A stretch of DNA of 64,000 bases from Haematobia irritans (GCF_050003625.1 NC_134401.1:70350537-70414536); one strand, 5' to 3'. Positions 33,001 to 44,943 are shown, numbered from the stretch's first letter. The notes: generated by a model from the sequence alone, not told the origin. Numbers and translations are program-made.

Positions 33001-33560
33001 AGTACAATATTCACCTAATATGGGTGCCTGGCCATAGGAACATACCGGGGAACTGCGAAGCGGATGAGTTGGCAAGGCTAGGGACTACCTTACATATTCC
33101 AGGGGAACTAGAATTTGTTGGTATGCCCCTAGCTACCTGCAAGCTCATGCTGCGTGAGAAGGCTGTTATGATGGCAAATGTTCGATGGGAGAATAGCAAG
33201 GGTTGTAACGACACCAAGCAAATATGGCCCCATTTCAACTTAAACCGCACACTAGATATGCTAATGTTCTCGAGACGTCAGATATCACTCCTGATATCTG
33301 CTATAACGGGTCGCTGCCTGATAGGCGATTTTGCAAAAACTATTGGCGCGAAGTATAATGACTATTGTATGAGCTGTCATGATGCGGAGGAAAAAGAATC
33401 AATTAAACACCTCTTGTGTGAGTGTCCTGCATTTTGTGTAAAGCGCAAGCAACTTTTAGGAGCATATAGCTTCAGATTACTGGCGGATCTGGAAAACGTT
33501 AACTTAAGCAGTCTGCTACTGTTTTTGGAACAATCTGGTTGGTTCAACAAAGAAAAATAA
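29966..33560 (+). pseudogene. LINE A ORF2: AP endonuclease, reverse transcriptase, RNase H
   Basis: ORF2 begins at about ATG 29966 (MVLRILQINLHHCK), overlapping the end of ORF1. The endonuclease shows IQEPYVY, GCDANAHHSIWGSSDTNARG and SDHRYISFKF, but is broken by TAG at 30296-30298 and an extra T near 30491. From there 1026 codons are open. RT has PGPDGITPAEL, AFLDIEGAFNNV, TPQGGVLSPLLWN and YADDVAL (~residue 658). RNase H has TDGSKLDG (~919), QAEILAI (~951), YSDSQPA (~978) and CEADELARLG (~1031), a complete D-E-D-D set. A C-terminal CX2C-H-C finger follows (YCMSCHDAEE, HLLCEC). It would nick target DNA, prime cDNA synthesis and remove template RNA. RNase H plus this endonuclease type points to the LOA/R1 group. 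Confidence 0.92.
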
Positions 33561-34119
33561 TCAAGAAGGTTCAGCGGTTAAAACTAGAAGTGCCCATATG
33601 TAATAGGTACTTTTAGTTAATGTGGTATCACAATGGACTGAATAGTCTAAGTGAGCCTGAATCTTAATCGGGCGGCCACTTTAACCTAACCTAATCTAAC
33701 CTATGCCGTTTTTTACTGATTTAGTTTTCACTTTAGTGAAAAAATGACTGATTTTAGCGGCTAAACTCGAACTTAATACCCACCTTAAGGAAATGGGCCT
33801 AACCGTGGGAGTTTTGCGATCTGTGCAGTACATGACTAGTTCTGTCTTTGCAGGATTTACCCCAAGACCATTGTCTGTCGCCCATTTCTCAGTCATCCGG
33901 AGGACCCTCCGAATAATATATCTGATTGTGGATGGGAATTTTCCCCTGACTGCTAAAGCCACATCATCTGCGTATGCCACCACTTTTATCCTTTCTTTTT
34001 CTAGGGTAATCAGAAGGTTATTTATAGCAACATTCCAAAGAAGGGGTGATAGAACTCCTCCTTGGGGAGTGCCTCTGTTCACATACCTTTGTACGTTTGC
34101 TTGTCCTAGTGTGGCTGAA

Positions 34120-36295
34120 ATACGTCTCTTCATTAGAAGTTCGTCTAACAGCCTAAGTATACATGGATCAACATTTAGAGTTGTCAGTCCATTCAATATC
34201 GAGCTCGGATGGACATTATTGAACGCCCCTTCGATGTCTAGAAACGCCACGATTGTGTATTCTTTGACAGATAGTGAGCTTTCAATAAATCTGACTAGTT
34301 CATGTAATGCGGTCTCAGTAGACCTGCAATTCGAGTATGCATGCTGTCGTTTCGAGAGCAAACTTCAATCGATGCTAGTTCTAAGATAAATATCTATCAT
34401 CCTCTCCAGAGTCTTAAGTAGGAATGAGGATAAGCTGATTGGTCGGAAATCCTACGCCCTCGAGTGAGAGGCTTTTCCCGCTTTAGGTATGAAAACGACT
34501 GTTGTTTCCCTCCACTTTCCTGGGATATATGATTGATACATCCTTTATATATCACCGACAACCAGGGGATAATTTTGTCAGTCACTGCTTGTAACTCCGC
34601 CGGAGTAATTCCATCAGGTCCGGGGGATTTGAATGGTCCAAAGCTATTTAACGCCCATCTTATTCTAGATTCCGATACAATTTCCTCGACAGGAAACGAC
34701 CGCTGAGCAACTGTGGCACCGCCAGTACATGGTTCAACCGTCTGATTTCCAGGAAAATGTGTGTGCAATAGTACCTCCAGCATCTCCTCACTGGACGTTG
34801 TCAAATTGCCCTCCGATGTTTTAATGAAACCTGGAGCAGAGTTGGTGGTTGGTAGAACGTTCCGTAGTCTGGAAGCCTCGGACGTATTCTTGGTATGGTC
34901 TTGGTGGTATGAACATCAAATTTGAAACTGATGTAGCGATGATCTGAGAAGCTGTGTTCACTTAAAACCTGCCACTCAGATATCATTTCATCCAGTTCTT
35001 GCGAGGCCAAGGTGATGTGAAATACGTCTCTTCATTAGAAGTTCGTCTAACAGCCTAAGTATACATGGATCAACATTTAGAGTTGTCAGTCCATTTAATA
35101 TCGAGCTCGGATGGACATTATTGAACGCCCCTTCGATGTCTAGAAACGCCACGATTGTGTATTCTTTGACAGATAGTGAGCTTTCAATAAAGCTGACTAG
35201 TTCATGTAATGCGGTCTCAGTAGACCTGCAATTCGAGTATGCATGCTGTCGTTTCGAGAGCAAACTTCAATCGATGCTAGTTCTAAGATAAATATCTATC
35301 ATCCTCTCCAGAGTCTTTAGTAGGAATGAGAATAAGCTGATTGGTCGGAAATCCTACGCCCTCGAGTGAGAGGCTTTTCCCGCTTTAGGTATGAAAACGA
35401 CTGTTGTTTCCCTCCACTTTCCTGGGATATATGATAAGTTGATACATCCTTTATATATCGCCGACAACCAGGGGATAATTTTGTCAGTCACTGCTGGAAT
35501 AACTCCGCCGGAGTAATTCCATCAGGTCCGGCGGATTTGAATGGTCCAAAGCTATTTAACGCCCATCTTATTCTAGATTCCGATACAATTTCCTCGACAG
35601 GAAACGACCGCTGAGCAACTGTGGCACCGCCAGTACATGGTTCAACCGTCTGATTTCCAGGAAAATGTGTGTGCAATAGTACCTCCAGCGCCTCCTCACT
35701 GGACGAAATTGCCCTCCGATGTTTTAATGAAACCTGGAGCAGAGTTGGTGGATGGTAGAACCTTCCGTAGTCTGGAAGCCTCGGACGTATTCTCACTACT
35801 GCTGCCGTAATCATACCAAGAGTTGTGCTGAGCCTTTCTCAGTTCTAGTTTGTATCTTCTCAGATTCTTCTTGTAAGCGTCCCAATCCTCAGGGGCTCTA
35901 GTGGACTTTTCCTTGTTAAAGAGCTTCCTGCAGGATTTCCTCATATTACTTAATTCCGTAGACCACCATGGTGGTCGATTTTTCCCCCTTGGCTTCCCTC
36001 TAGGTCATGCAGCTTTCAGTGAGATGTTGAAGGCCTTAGTAATCCGCTCCACTGCCACTGCGTGTTCGATATCTTGCACATTTCTCATATTTGTCTGTTA
36101 TTTCCGGTATCATCATATTGAACGATTCCCTATACCTATTCCAGTCAGCTTTCCTAACATTTGGCGGAAATATGGTCTTGGTGGTATGAACATCAAATTT
36201 GAAACTGATGTAGCGATGATCTGAGAAGCTGTGTTCACTTAAAACCTGCCACTCAGATATCATTTCATCCAGTTCTTGCGAGGCCAAGGTGATGT
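34120..36295. repeat. Tandem internal duplication within LINE E
   Basis: Two tandem versions of the same LINE interval: 34120-35023 and 35024-36295. They meet at GGTGATGTG|AAATACGTC. The left unit lacks ~370 bp that the right unit retains (about 35800-36170). AAGTTCGTCTAACAGCCTAA occurs in both, at about 34138 and 35039. Confidence 0.85.
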
Positions 36296-37452
36296 GCAAA
36301 ACCTCTTGCCTGTTTTTAGTGACAAAGGTTGGGGCATCTTCCTTGTTGCAAACTACCAGATTAGTACGCAAAATAAACTCTATTAGCGACTCTCCCCTTG
36401 CATTAGTATCACTGCTTCCCCATATACCATGATGCGCATTCGCATCGCATCCCATAATGAGTTTCGTCTTTGTTTTCAGTTACTCCTCAACTAAGGTCTT
36501 AACGGCACATGGAGCCATCTCCCTGTCATGTCCCATGTGGACCGAAGATACCCAATATTTGCATTTGGCTATTTCTAAATTGGCAACGACAGTGTCTGTA
36601 TTGCACATTGAAGGAAGCAGAAACAAGTTAAGCTCGTTTTTAGCAATTATACATGCTCGATTTACATCATTACCAGTATACTGCAATAGTTTGAAACCCG
36701 GAGTACGTAATTCACATATTTTGTTTGTATAAACATGTGGTTCTTGAATAAGAACTATGTCTATGTCCCCATGCAGCCTTACAATGATGAAGATTTATCT
36801 GGAGGATCCGTAGGACCATCGAGATTTTCAACAACCGTCACATCAGCCGCTTCAATCGAGTCATCAAGAATGTCCTCTTCAGAGATCTCGGTGACTCTCG
36901 TAATAACCATAGGTTCAACTTTAGTGAGTTCTGAGGCAGTAGAAACCTCCTCACGCATACGGTATCTATCTTCAACTTTGGTATCTCCCTCGAATTCGCA
37001 AGAGGATCCGCTTATGTCTGAATCAGACAGAGGATTATCGATTTCCGAATCCTTAAGCTGATCGTTTTTATATACCTTCATTTGTATATAATGAAAGCCA
37101 TAACATACACGGCCCTGAGACTTTGCTAGATGTGGCAAAGACTGAGTGTTCAATATAAACACTGCTTGCCGTCTTGGTCCATCCACTTCATACAAGCGGC
37201 CAACTTTCCGATCTGCTGTTGGAAGATCTGGATTGCATAGTTTCAGCCTATTTAAAATAGGTTCCGGGTCAGAAGGGTTTGCAGGTCCACGCATGTGCTC
37301 TAGGTCTAGCCGGTATGTGTTTCTTCTCGACTAACTCTAGAGCAGCTCCTTCCCAAACTTCACCAATTAGTATCAGAGCAGCTTTAAAGCATTCTATAGA
37401 CCTCTGGTCCTCAAATGCGACTAGCTTAAATCGTCCTTGATACCTCATCTAG

Positions 37453-37706
37453 AATATTATTGTATTGCTAAAAAGAAATTTGTTTTAATTAAAATACAAT
37501 GAATACGATCTAAAATGTTATTGGTATTCACCAAAAATGTTTTTCTCCCAGTTAAAAGAACATGGTCACCACCTAAAATGTTATGATATACAATGAAAAA
37601 AAAAACGCAATCTAAAATGTTAAGATCTTTAGTAACTTTTTCATCGGTGAAAAAGGACGCCATTTGCGAACAGAATACACAAAAGTAACTTAATTTATTT
37701 ATTTTT
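37453..37706. other. Unassigned, with ACCTAAAATGTTA-type short repeats
   Basis: The motif TCTAAAATGTTA recurs about three times (37512, 37572 and 37610 region). No ORF of interest. Confidence 0.35.
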
Positions 37707-38969
37707 ACATTAATTACAATTGTAAGTGCGAGCTAAGTGGACATGCAGATTAAGGAATTGGTATTATGATGCTATTGAAAAGAAAATGCCAGATACCCAT
37801 CTTACAAGCCTGACTATACATATGTTTCAGTGTTGGCTAATCCACATTTCGATAGTCTCTAGTAAGATCTGGCTGGGTGAGGTGATTCACTTTGGGTCTT
37901 ATATGCTAATTTCTTATGGAAATTACACACGAGAATCATTTCTCCCAAGTTGAATCAGTTTTTCACCACCACTGTGCACCATCTTCTCATATAGCTATAA
38001 TCCCTTAATCTTACTTACATTACTGCAACAACAGATTGAAATCTATTTTTAGAGGCATTGCTGAATTCACCTGATTGGTGAACGATCACACAATGTCTTG
38101 TTTCTAGTCAACAACAACTACTGTGATAACTATTTGAAACTGGTTTCAAGGACACAACAACAATTCTAACGACAACATTAGTAGTGTTTTGTTTACCTTT
38201 TACGACGGGCTCATCGTAGCTTACTATCTTTATGTCAGCCTGATATCAACGCAGGCTGGTTTTTCGTCCAAATCAATTATTTTACATTAATTACAATTTT
38301 AAATGCGAGCTAATTGGACATGAAGATTAAGGAATTGGTATTATTATGCTATTGAAAAGAAAATGCCAGATACCCATCTTACAAGCCTGACTATACATAT
38401 GTTTCAGTGTTGGCTAATCCACATTTCCATAGTCTCTAGTAAGATCTGGCTGGGTGAGGTGATTCAATTTGGGTCTTATATGCTAATTTCTTATGGAAAT
38501 TACACACGAGGATCATTTCTCCCAAGTTGAATAATTTTTTCACCACCGCTGTGCATCATCTTCTCATATAGCAACAATCCCTTAATCTTATTTTTTCTAT
38601 TTCAATTTGTTATTACATTACTGCAACAACAGATTGAAATCTATTTTTAGAGGCATTGCTAAATTCACCTGATTGGTGAACGATCACACAATGTCTTGTT
38701 TCTAGTCAACAATAACTACTGTGATAACTATTTGAAACTGGTTTCAAGGACACAACAACAATTCTAACGACAACATTAGTAGTGTTTTGTTTACCTTTTA
38801 CGACAAGCTCATCGTAGCTTACTATCTTTATGTCAGCCTGACATCAACGCAGGCTGGGTTTTCGTCCAAATCAATTACTTTACATTAATTACAATTTTAA
38901 ATGCGAGTTAATTGGACATGAAGATTAAGGAATTGGTATTATTATGCTATTGTAAAGAAAATGCCAGAT
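37707..38969. repeat. ~590-bp tandem repeat, 2.15 units
   Basis: Units start at 37707, 38284 and 38882, each with ACATTAATTACAATT. Periods are 577 and 598; unit 2 carries an extra ~21 bp near 38590. The third unit stops after ~88 bp at AAATGCCAGATTA. Similarity is high throughout. There is no ORF across units, so this looks like a satellite-like or doubled non-coding element. Confidence 0.9.
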
Positions 38970-39377
38970 TATTTTTATTTATTAATTAATTCCTTGTTTA
39001 TTTGTGCCCATCAAATGTACAAACGTACAAACGTAGAAACCATGTAACTGCAAATAAAAATAAATGAAAAATGAAAATAAATCCAGAGCAAAAACAAACA
39101 CGTTTTCAATTACACACCCTTTTTTATGTTCACATAAAAACAACGTGCCACTTACACCCAAAACATTTCATTACTCATAATAGCAAAATGTTTGCTAAAA
39201 CAGTAGTTTTTGTTTGCTGAAAAAGGGACAGCAGTAGCATGTAGTTGTTTTAGCAATCATTCGTTAGTTGAAACATCAAACATTTTTTACAGCTAAAATA
39301 GCAAACAAATGCTGCTGAAATAGCAAGCGTGTTTGCTAAAAATTTTTGACAAACATCGCTGCTGAAGTAGCAAACTG
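38970..39377. repeat. Array of TTTGCTAAAACAGCAAACA-like motifs
   Basis: From about 39180 to 39375 the motifs AGCAAA and TTTGCT repeat many times in both orientations. A similar array lies at 43690-43845. They may be the two ends of a large foldback element. The left ~200 bp are simple AT-rich sequence. Confidence 0.5.
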
Positions 39378-39729
39378 CGCTCGCACTAGACACGATCCTC
39401 GTTTACGAGGATTTTGGCCGAAATCCTCCAAATCTCAGAAGATTTGCAATAGGCAAATATCAGCTGGCTCGTAGAGGATTTCAAAAAATCTCTTTCAAAA
39501 TCCCCTATTCTGCCTTGTACAACTGTGGTTTTAGTACTAAAAACGCGCTTTTTGCAACCCTGTCCCAATTTTCCTTGTAGATGAATGAGTGTGTGCGTGT
39601 ACACATACGGGTTTGTGTTTGTATTGATATATTTACAAATCCTCAAATCGACGAATTCTCGTTATATTTCCGAACACTTGAGATTTGTAAAGAGTTCTAA
39701 ATAGCGAGAATTCGTGTTTAGTGCGAACG
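39378..39729. mobile_element. MITE, ~350 bp, with imperfect terminal inverted repeats
   Basis: It begins CGCACTAGACACGATCCTCG and ends with the inverted CGAGAATTCGTGTTTAGTGCG. Target duplication not resolved. Confidence 0.55.
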
Positions 39730-39840
39730 TAGTATTAAGGCCGTATTTATTTGGCATTATTTCGCTAAAACAGCAACGTTGTAATGTTATCCTGGTTTTA
39801 ATACTCATGTCTAAGGTGAACTTTGCCAATTGGGTACAGC

Positions 39841-40180
39841 TTAGGTTACCTATAGGCTCACTTTGACTATTTAGTACATTGGGATACTGCAATGTTGAAC
39901 TTCTCTCTTGTCCCTGAGTGCTGCCCGATACCAAGTTTAGCTCAAAGACAACGAATCTGCTTTTTATAGCCGAGCCTGAACATCATTTCCCATTGCGATG
40001 AAAATTTTAGGAACACTCGGAAGAAGCTTTGAAACACTCAGAAATGTCACCAGTATTACAGAGGGAGTATCCAGCAATCCACCGTTGCAAAACTTTATGG
40101 TGTTTGGTCGAAACTGGGATTGAATCCATAACCGTTTGTATGCAAAGCGGGTATGAACCATTGCACGACGATTGCTCCCA
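39841..40180 (-). mobile_element. Old tRNA-derived SINE copy (SINE-3)
   Basis: The minus strand shows the head GTGCAATGGTTCATACC and a B box GGATTCAATCC. The central part CTGGTGACATTTCTGAG, TTCAAAGCTTCT and CGGCTATAAAAAG follows, then CGGGCAGCACTCAG and AGTGAGCCTATAGGTAACCTA. The order matches the SINEs at 47952 and 54565, but the copy is much more diverged. Confidence 0.85.
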
Positions 40181-40377
40181 TATATCAATGTATAATAGCT
40201 ATTTTCCAATCTAAAAATTATTAAAAACAAAGGCACTACAAAAGAAATCGCAAATTTCTTAACTGACAAATACAATAGTTACCAAATATAATAAAATAAA
40301 TTTTGGAAAATATATTCCAAAACAAAATAATTTTAACCAATTTTTCCATTTTCCCGGCTTGTCTCGTGTTAAGTTCA

Positions 40378-42890
40378 CTGAAAAAACAGTGAACCCTTTT
40401 CCATTGCAAAATGAACTAAACTGTAGTAATATTGACCATGATTTAGCCCTTAAGATTTTTTCAACTTGTCTAGTTTATAATTCTCTTAAATTTTAGTTCA
40501 TTTATAACATTATATTTTAGTTCATTTTTACATCATACGATTTATATACCCCTACCAAGTTAAAAATTCAGTATTATTTTGGTTTACATGCTTATTTTTT
40601 GGGAAACCCGATAATAAAAATTGGTTAACTATTTTTAAATCAATCATTCCACAGTACAGAGAAATTAAATAATTAAAGGAACAACAAACCGTTTTACTAT
40701 TATGAAAATGTCCATACATTAAAATAAAACTTTCTTTAAGCAAAAGTACTTTATTATAAAAACTTATGATGAAAGTTCTTAATACAATGTTTCTTGTAAA
40801 TAAAAATTATGACCACTTGGAACAGAGAGTAGTTCATTTGAACTCGCTAATGAAAATTGTTAAAAATTAACACCACGTAATGAAATATAATTGTTTAATT
40901 CTTCATGTTAGCTTGTAACTTGTAAGGAATTCAACTTTTCTTTGGAAAACGTATCTCATAAAATTTGTACCTGAAACAATTAGAGAAATAATAAAGTATT
41001 CTATATAAGCTCATAAAACTATGTTGTTATCGATGCGAAGGATATAATAAAATAAATATTCTAGTTGAAAGAAAGCCAAAGTTTTAATATAAAACTTACC
41101 AATTCTCTATTAAATTGTACGCTGAGGGAAAATATAAAAAGTTGTCCAAATTTATTTGGGTTACTCTGAAATTAAATATTTATTTATTACATTAAATAAA
41201 ATTATTAAATTGGTTTCTAATGACAAAATCTAATAAAAAAAATTAATATGCATAAAAAACCAAATATTCTGGTTAAAAGAAAGTTAAAGAATCCTTACCA
41301 ATACACTATTAAATTACAAACAAAGGAGTACTAAAAATTTTTCCAAATTTTTAAGGGGTTATTCTGAAATTAAATATTTGTTTTTTACATTAAAAATATT
41401 ACATTGGTTTCCAAAAAATTTGATTAAAGAAATACTAAAATAATGTAATAAAAACCTGTAATTTTGATGATAAAAAGGTCATAAAAACGTGAATATTCTA
41501 GTTGAAAGAAAGCCAATTTTTAAAAGAAAACTTACCAATTCTCTATTTTTTAAATTTGTTCGAATCCACCTGGAGTTGCTCTGAAATTAAATATTGCGTT
41601 TACAACAAACAAAAACATTAAACTGATTTCCAAAAAAATTAATTAACAAATAATAATATTCATAAAAAAATATTCTTTTTAAAAGAAAGCCATATTAAAA
41701 AATACTTACCAATTTATGACTAAACTATACGCTGAGATATAACAAACTTTTTCCAAATTCATCTGGAATTGAATATTATTTTTTTACATTGAATAATAAA
41801 AATTTCAATACACTTTCAATTTCAACATATTTTCCTAAATATTCTTAATAACTTTTTTCTAAACTACCGATAAAATACTAATAACTTTCATTTAAAAGGT
41901 TTAATAAACAAACACCAATATATGTCTCAAAAATCCAAAATATTCCATGCCTTTATATTCCCTTGTTGCATACCTGCTTAAAAGATGCAACAACCCACGC
42001 CAACGCCAACTATACAACTGATGCATGCCAAACAAAACCAGCAAAGCCAAAACATTCCTACAACAACAAAAACACATGTGCCTTTATTGAAAACAACACC
42101 TCATCCAGCCAAATAAACCATCCGCGAATAACAAACACATACATAAACCACTAAATGAACGAAAATAAAAACAACCCCACGCTCATGTATACACAACATA
42201 CCCAGCTCTCGCTACAATTTCTCATTGATGCATTACTCTCACTCAAATAAAACTCAAGTAACATAATCGTTACATTAATCACATTCCACTATGCCGATAA
42301 AGATCTCTACTATGCATTAGTTCATCGCATCTGCTGACAATTTACTCTAAGAATAATATTCGTAAAGGCACACCAGTTTATGAACGATGAAACGTTTAAC
42401 TTAAAATTTGCAAAAACTTCATGAAATGTTATTTACAATTTTTGACGAAAATGCTATAAATGTAATTACATGTGAACTAAAAATATTTCATTGGGTAATT
42501 TTCTACTAACAATTATTAACTATAGGAATTGTCAGTAAGAAATTGCTATCCACTTTCAAGTTCATTTTTCGTAAAAAAATATTTTCTCATACAAAAAAAT
42601 CTTATAGTAAATTGCACTTATTATTTAGAAAGTACTTTACATTTCATAAGTAGTTTTTTTAGCAGGACAAACGAATTTTTAACTACCAGTTAAGAACTTT
42701 TTTAAGGAAATTTCTATCGTATTTTGTATGTCATGAACTAAACGATTGCTACTTAGAATTTGTAAAATTTCCTTTCGAGTAGTTAATTTTCGTTGAAGAT
42801 ACGAAAAATGAACTAAAATTCTGGAACATTCTTGTAATAAATTATTGTAAAAATCTTCTTAAATTTACGAAACACTTTTTTCTGTGTTCG
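40378..42890. mobile_element. Candidate ~2.5-kb AT-rich TIR element
   Basis: The left end CACTGAAAAAACAGTGAACC and right end ACACTTTTTTCTGTG are inverted. Both are followed inward by TTTTAGTTCATT-type motifs. No transposase frame was seen. It contains the ~200-bp tandem array. Similar ends occur at 63672 and 63957. Confidence 0.45.
41050..41800. repeat. Degenerate ~200-bp tandem array, four units
   Basis: Units start with ATATTCTAGTTGAAAGAAAG-like sequence near 41060, 41268, 41494 and 41671. They continue with ACCAATTCTCTATTAAATT, GTCCAAATTT and CTGAAATTAAATATT. Spacing varies from ~177 to ~226 bp. Confidence 0.75.
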
Positions 42891-43689
42891 TTTAAAAGTG
42901 ATGCTTTGACGGCGTTGGCGTTTGACATATCGACGTTGGCATGTGTCAAAACTGATGCATCCATTTCACCAACTATAGGTCTGTTCCCGGATTTTTCTGC
43001 CAATAATTATCCAGTAAAAACTAGCAAGAGAGTAAATGTGCATTTGACTCTGTTTGCTTAAAATTGCTGAAAAGTACGCGAATGCAATCCAGTAACTATT
43101 TGTATATTCAAAATTTGAGCTTCAAAATCATTAAAAACCTTAAACATATTCAGTTTTTTTAGCTTCCAGTATAATTGCGGAACATGTACACTTTACTTGT
43201 GTTTTGTTGTTATCAAACTCTCTACCAAAAACTTGATTTTATCAGTCTGATAACTGTCAAATGTAGTCTCACGCTCTCGTTTGCCGGTTTCTTGGGTTAA
43301 TCGATCGATTGTGATAATTATGAAAAGTTATTGGGTTCTTGAACGGAGCTAATAACACTAAATAAACATGCTATCAAAGTAAGGCGAAAAGCATAGCGTT
43401 GGCGTACTAGTAGTCCACTGCCTAAATAATTCTTCCTCGGAAGTAACTGGACAACGGAAAAAAAGACGAAAAGCAAAGTAGTTGGAAATTGGCAGAGATT
43501 GTTTTTAATGGAGACATAGCTGCGCTGCTCTCTTTGTATTCGCGATTCGTGGCTTGTTCACAAATGTTTTTGCATAATTTTTAATGTTTAATATAATGTA
43601 GTTATATAATGTGTACCATTTTACTATTGTCCATTTGACCGGAATGAATTTATAATTTTATTCGTATCAGCTGAAAATTTCAACAAACT
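42891..43689. other. Unassigned interval
   Basis: I see no ORF, RNA gene or element end. GGCGTTGGCG and GACGTTGGC motifs near 42912-42940 are inverted relative to CGCCAACGCC near 41999. Confidence 0.3.
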
Positions 43690-43845
43690 ACTGACTTTTC
43701 TGCAGAATGTCTGCTGTTCCAAAATAACAGAATGTTTGCTGTTTTAGCACAAAAAAACTGCTAAAACAGAAGCAATTTGTTTGCTGAAAAACAACAGACA
43801 GCGTTTGCTGTTAACAACCGACTTTTCTATGAGTGTATAAATAAA
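43690..43845. repeat. Second TTTGCTGTTTTAGCA motif array
   Basis: Many TTTGCTG/CAGCAAA motifs in both orientations, as at 39180-39375. It ends GACTTTTCTATGAGTGTA. Possibly the right end of a foldback element. Confidence 0.45.
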
Positions 43846-43994
43846 TAAATTAACACAAAAAGGTGGACACAATGTTCGTGTTTCGAGTTGAAAATCACTT
43901 TGTTTTCGCTATTACTTTTGAAATAATCAAAATTATAAATGACAACAGACATATTCCTGTAAAGTCTTGCCGAAATCTAGAGGAATAAGAAACT

Positions 43995-44943
43995 ATAAAT
44001 TAATGTTTCTTCAAGCTCGAGGTTTTTTTTCTTTGATAAAGGACAATACACGTTAGCACACAAGTCAAACAATACTTTTAAAAAAATATTTTCCAACATG
44101 AAAAGCAAGATCCCCACTATGGAAAAACACTACGATTTATGAAATACCGTGCGGTGGAAATAATAAAGAAAAATGTGAAAAAGTCTATGTAGGAACATCC
44201 AAAAACAAATTAAAAACAATAATTTCAGGACATAAATCGGATATTAAATTACGCACCAACTCAAATACCACAAAAACTGCACTAGCGGACCACTGTGCGA
44301 GAATCAATCATAACCCAAGCTTTGACGACGTAAGAATATTAGAAAGAGAAAATCATTACAACAAAAGGTTTACATTAGAAAACCTTCATATAAACTATAT
44401 ACCTGCAAGCAAACGAATGAACTTCAACGTTGATACAGAAAACATCGCTCACTGTTACATGCATTTGCTTCGGAAAAGGAAACAACAAATACATGGTAGT
44501 GATCATCGTGCAATAGTAAAAACAACTCAGTGCAGTACAGACAGCTGACGAGTAGCTTTAAGTATTTTTGTGTTGTCGATACTATACATGTAAGTCATTG
44601 GTTGTATTGCTGTTTTCTGTTCGTCTGGTACTTGTAAAATGAGATTAAGATATGTCTCTCCGATTTTTGTACAATTATATTATTTTATAATACAATTTTA
44701 AATTATTAACTAAAAGTAATTAATATTTACACTTATATAAACTATAAAATGTTTAATACTGTGATATTTATGTAATGTAATTTCTATAAATCTATTGTAG
44801 ACCCCTGAGGAAGCGATTCAATATCGTAATCGCGAAATATTGGGAACAATAAAATAAAATATTTAAAAAAAACCTCGAGCTTGAAGAAACATTAATTTAT
44901 AATTCTAACAAAAGGTTGACCACAAATCAAATAAAAAGCGAAT
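43995..44943 (+). mobile_element. Penelope-like element, 5'-truncated, with inverted flanks
   Basis: It is bordered by direct repeats AGGAATAAGAAACT at 43981-43994 and 44944-44957 (14-bp target duplication). Inside, 43998-44030 and 44870-44905 are inverted copies around TTTCTTCAAGCTCGAGGTTT. Between them lie a GIY-YIG endonuclease frame and a 3' segment with TGAGGAAGCGATTCAATATC and AATAAAATAAAA, a form typical of Penelope ends. Confidence 0.85.
44036..44548 (+). pseudogene. GIY-YIG endonuclease domain of a Penelope-like element
   Basis: The frame entering at 44038 reads NNTFKKIFSNMKSKIPTMEK, then shifts near 44130 into TIYEIPCGGNN. It continues KVYVGTSKNKLKTIISGHKS, ALADHCARINHNPSFDDVRI and ERENHYNKRFTLENLHINYI, to TGA at 44546-44548. 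YEIPC...C..VYVG, the His in GHKSD and a late Glu fit Penelope endonucleases. The Arg expected in LKTRI-H is replaced by Ile, so even without the frameshift it should be inactive. The RT part is absent. There is no usable start codon. Confidence 0.85.

Larger units (their letters stand above)
28668..33701 (+). mobile_element. LINE copy A (LOA/R1-type, with RNase H), near full length
   Basis: Target duplication TATGCCGTTTTTT at 28655-28667 and 33702-33714. The conserved 5' end begins CAACCGTCGAACGGAACGG at 28681, preceded by 13 extra bases. It encodes ORF1 and ORF2, with a 3' UTR from 33561 to the CCTAACCTAA tail. It carries only a few lesions and is nearly identical to copy B, so it is young. 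Confidence 0.95.
28496..33785. mobile_element. Harbinger-like MITE (copy 1), split by LINE A
   Basis: The ends are AGGTGGGTATTAAGTTCGAG and its inverted copy, flanked by TAA at 28493-28495 and 33786-33788. TAA (TWA) 3-bp duplications suggest PIF/Harbinger. The MITE proper is 28496-28667 plus 33715-33785, about 243 bp. The uninterrupted sister at 55209-55440 shows the empty site. Confidence 0.85.
25669..37442 (-). mobile_element. LINE copy E (LOA/R1-type), host of a three-level nest
   Basis: A single minus-strand LINE insertion is bracketed by CCTCATCTAG at 25659-25668 and 37443-37452. Its own sequence is 25669-26091, 26652-27357, 28291-28495 and 33786-37442. The gaps are an AT-rich MITE (26092-26651), a DD41D mariner (27358-28290) and a Harbinger-like MITE (28496-33785, itself holding LINE A). 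It is 5'-truncated inside ORF1 (WYQGRFKLVAFE) and ends in TTAGG/CCTAA repeats at 25669. ORF1 and ORF2 are broken by many lesions, including a tandem internal duplication (34120-36295). Confidence 0.92.

Noticed and set aside
37707..38969. CRISPR-like or LTR pair
   Set aside because: Units are ~590 bp, directly adjacent and without spacers; no CRISPR in a fly genome, and no internal retroelement sequence between them.
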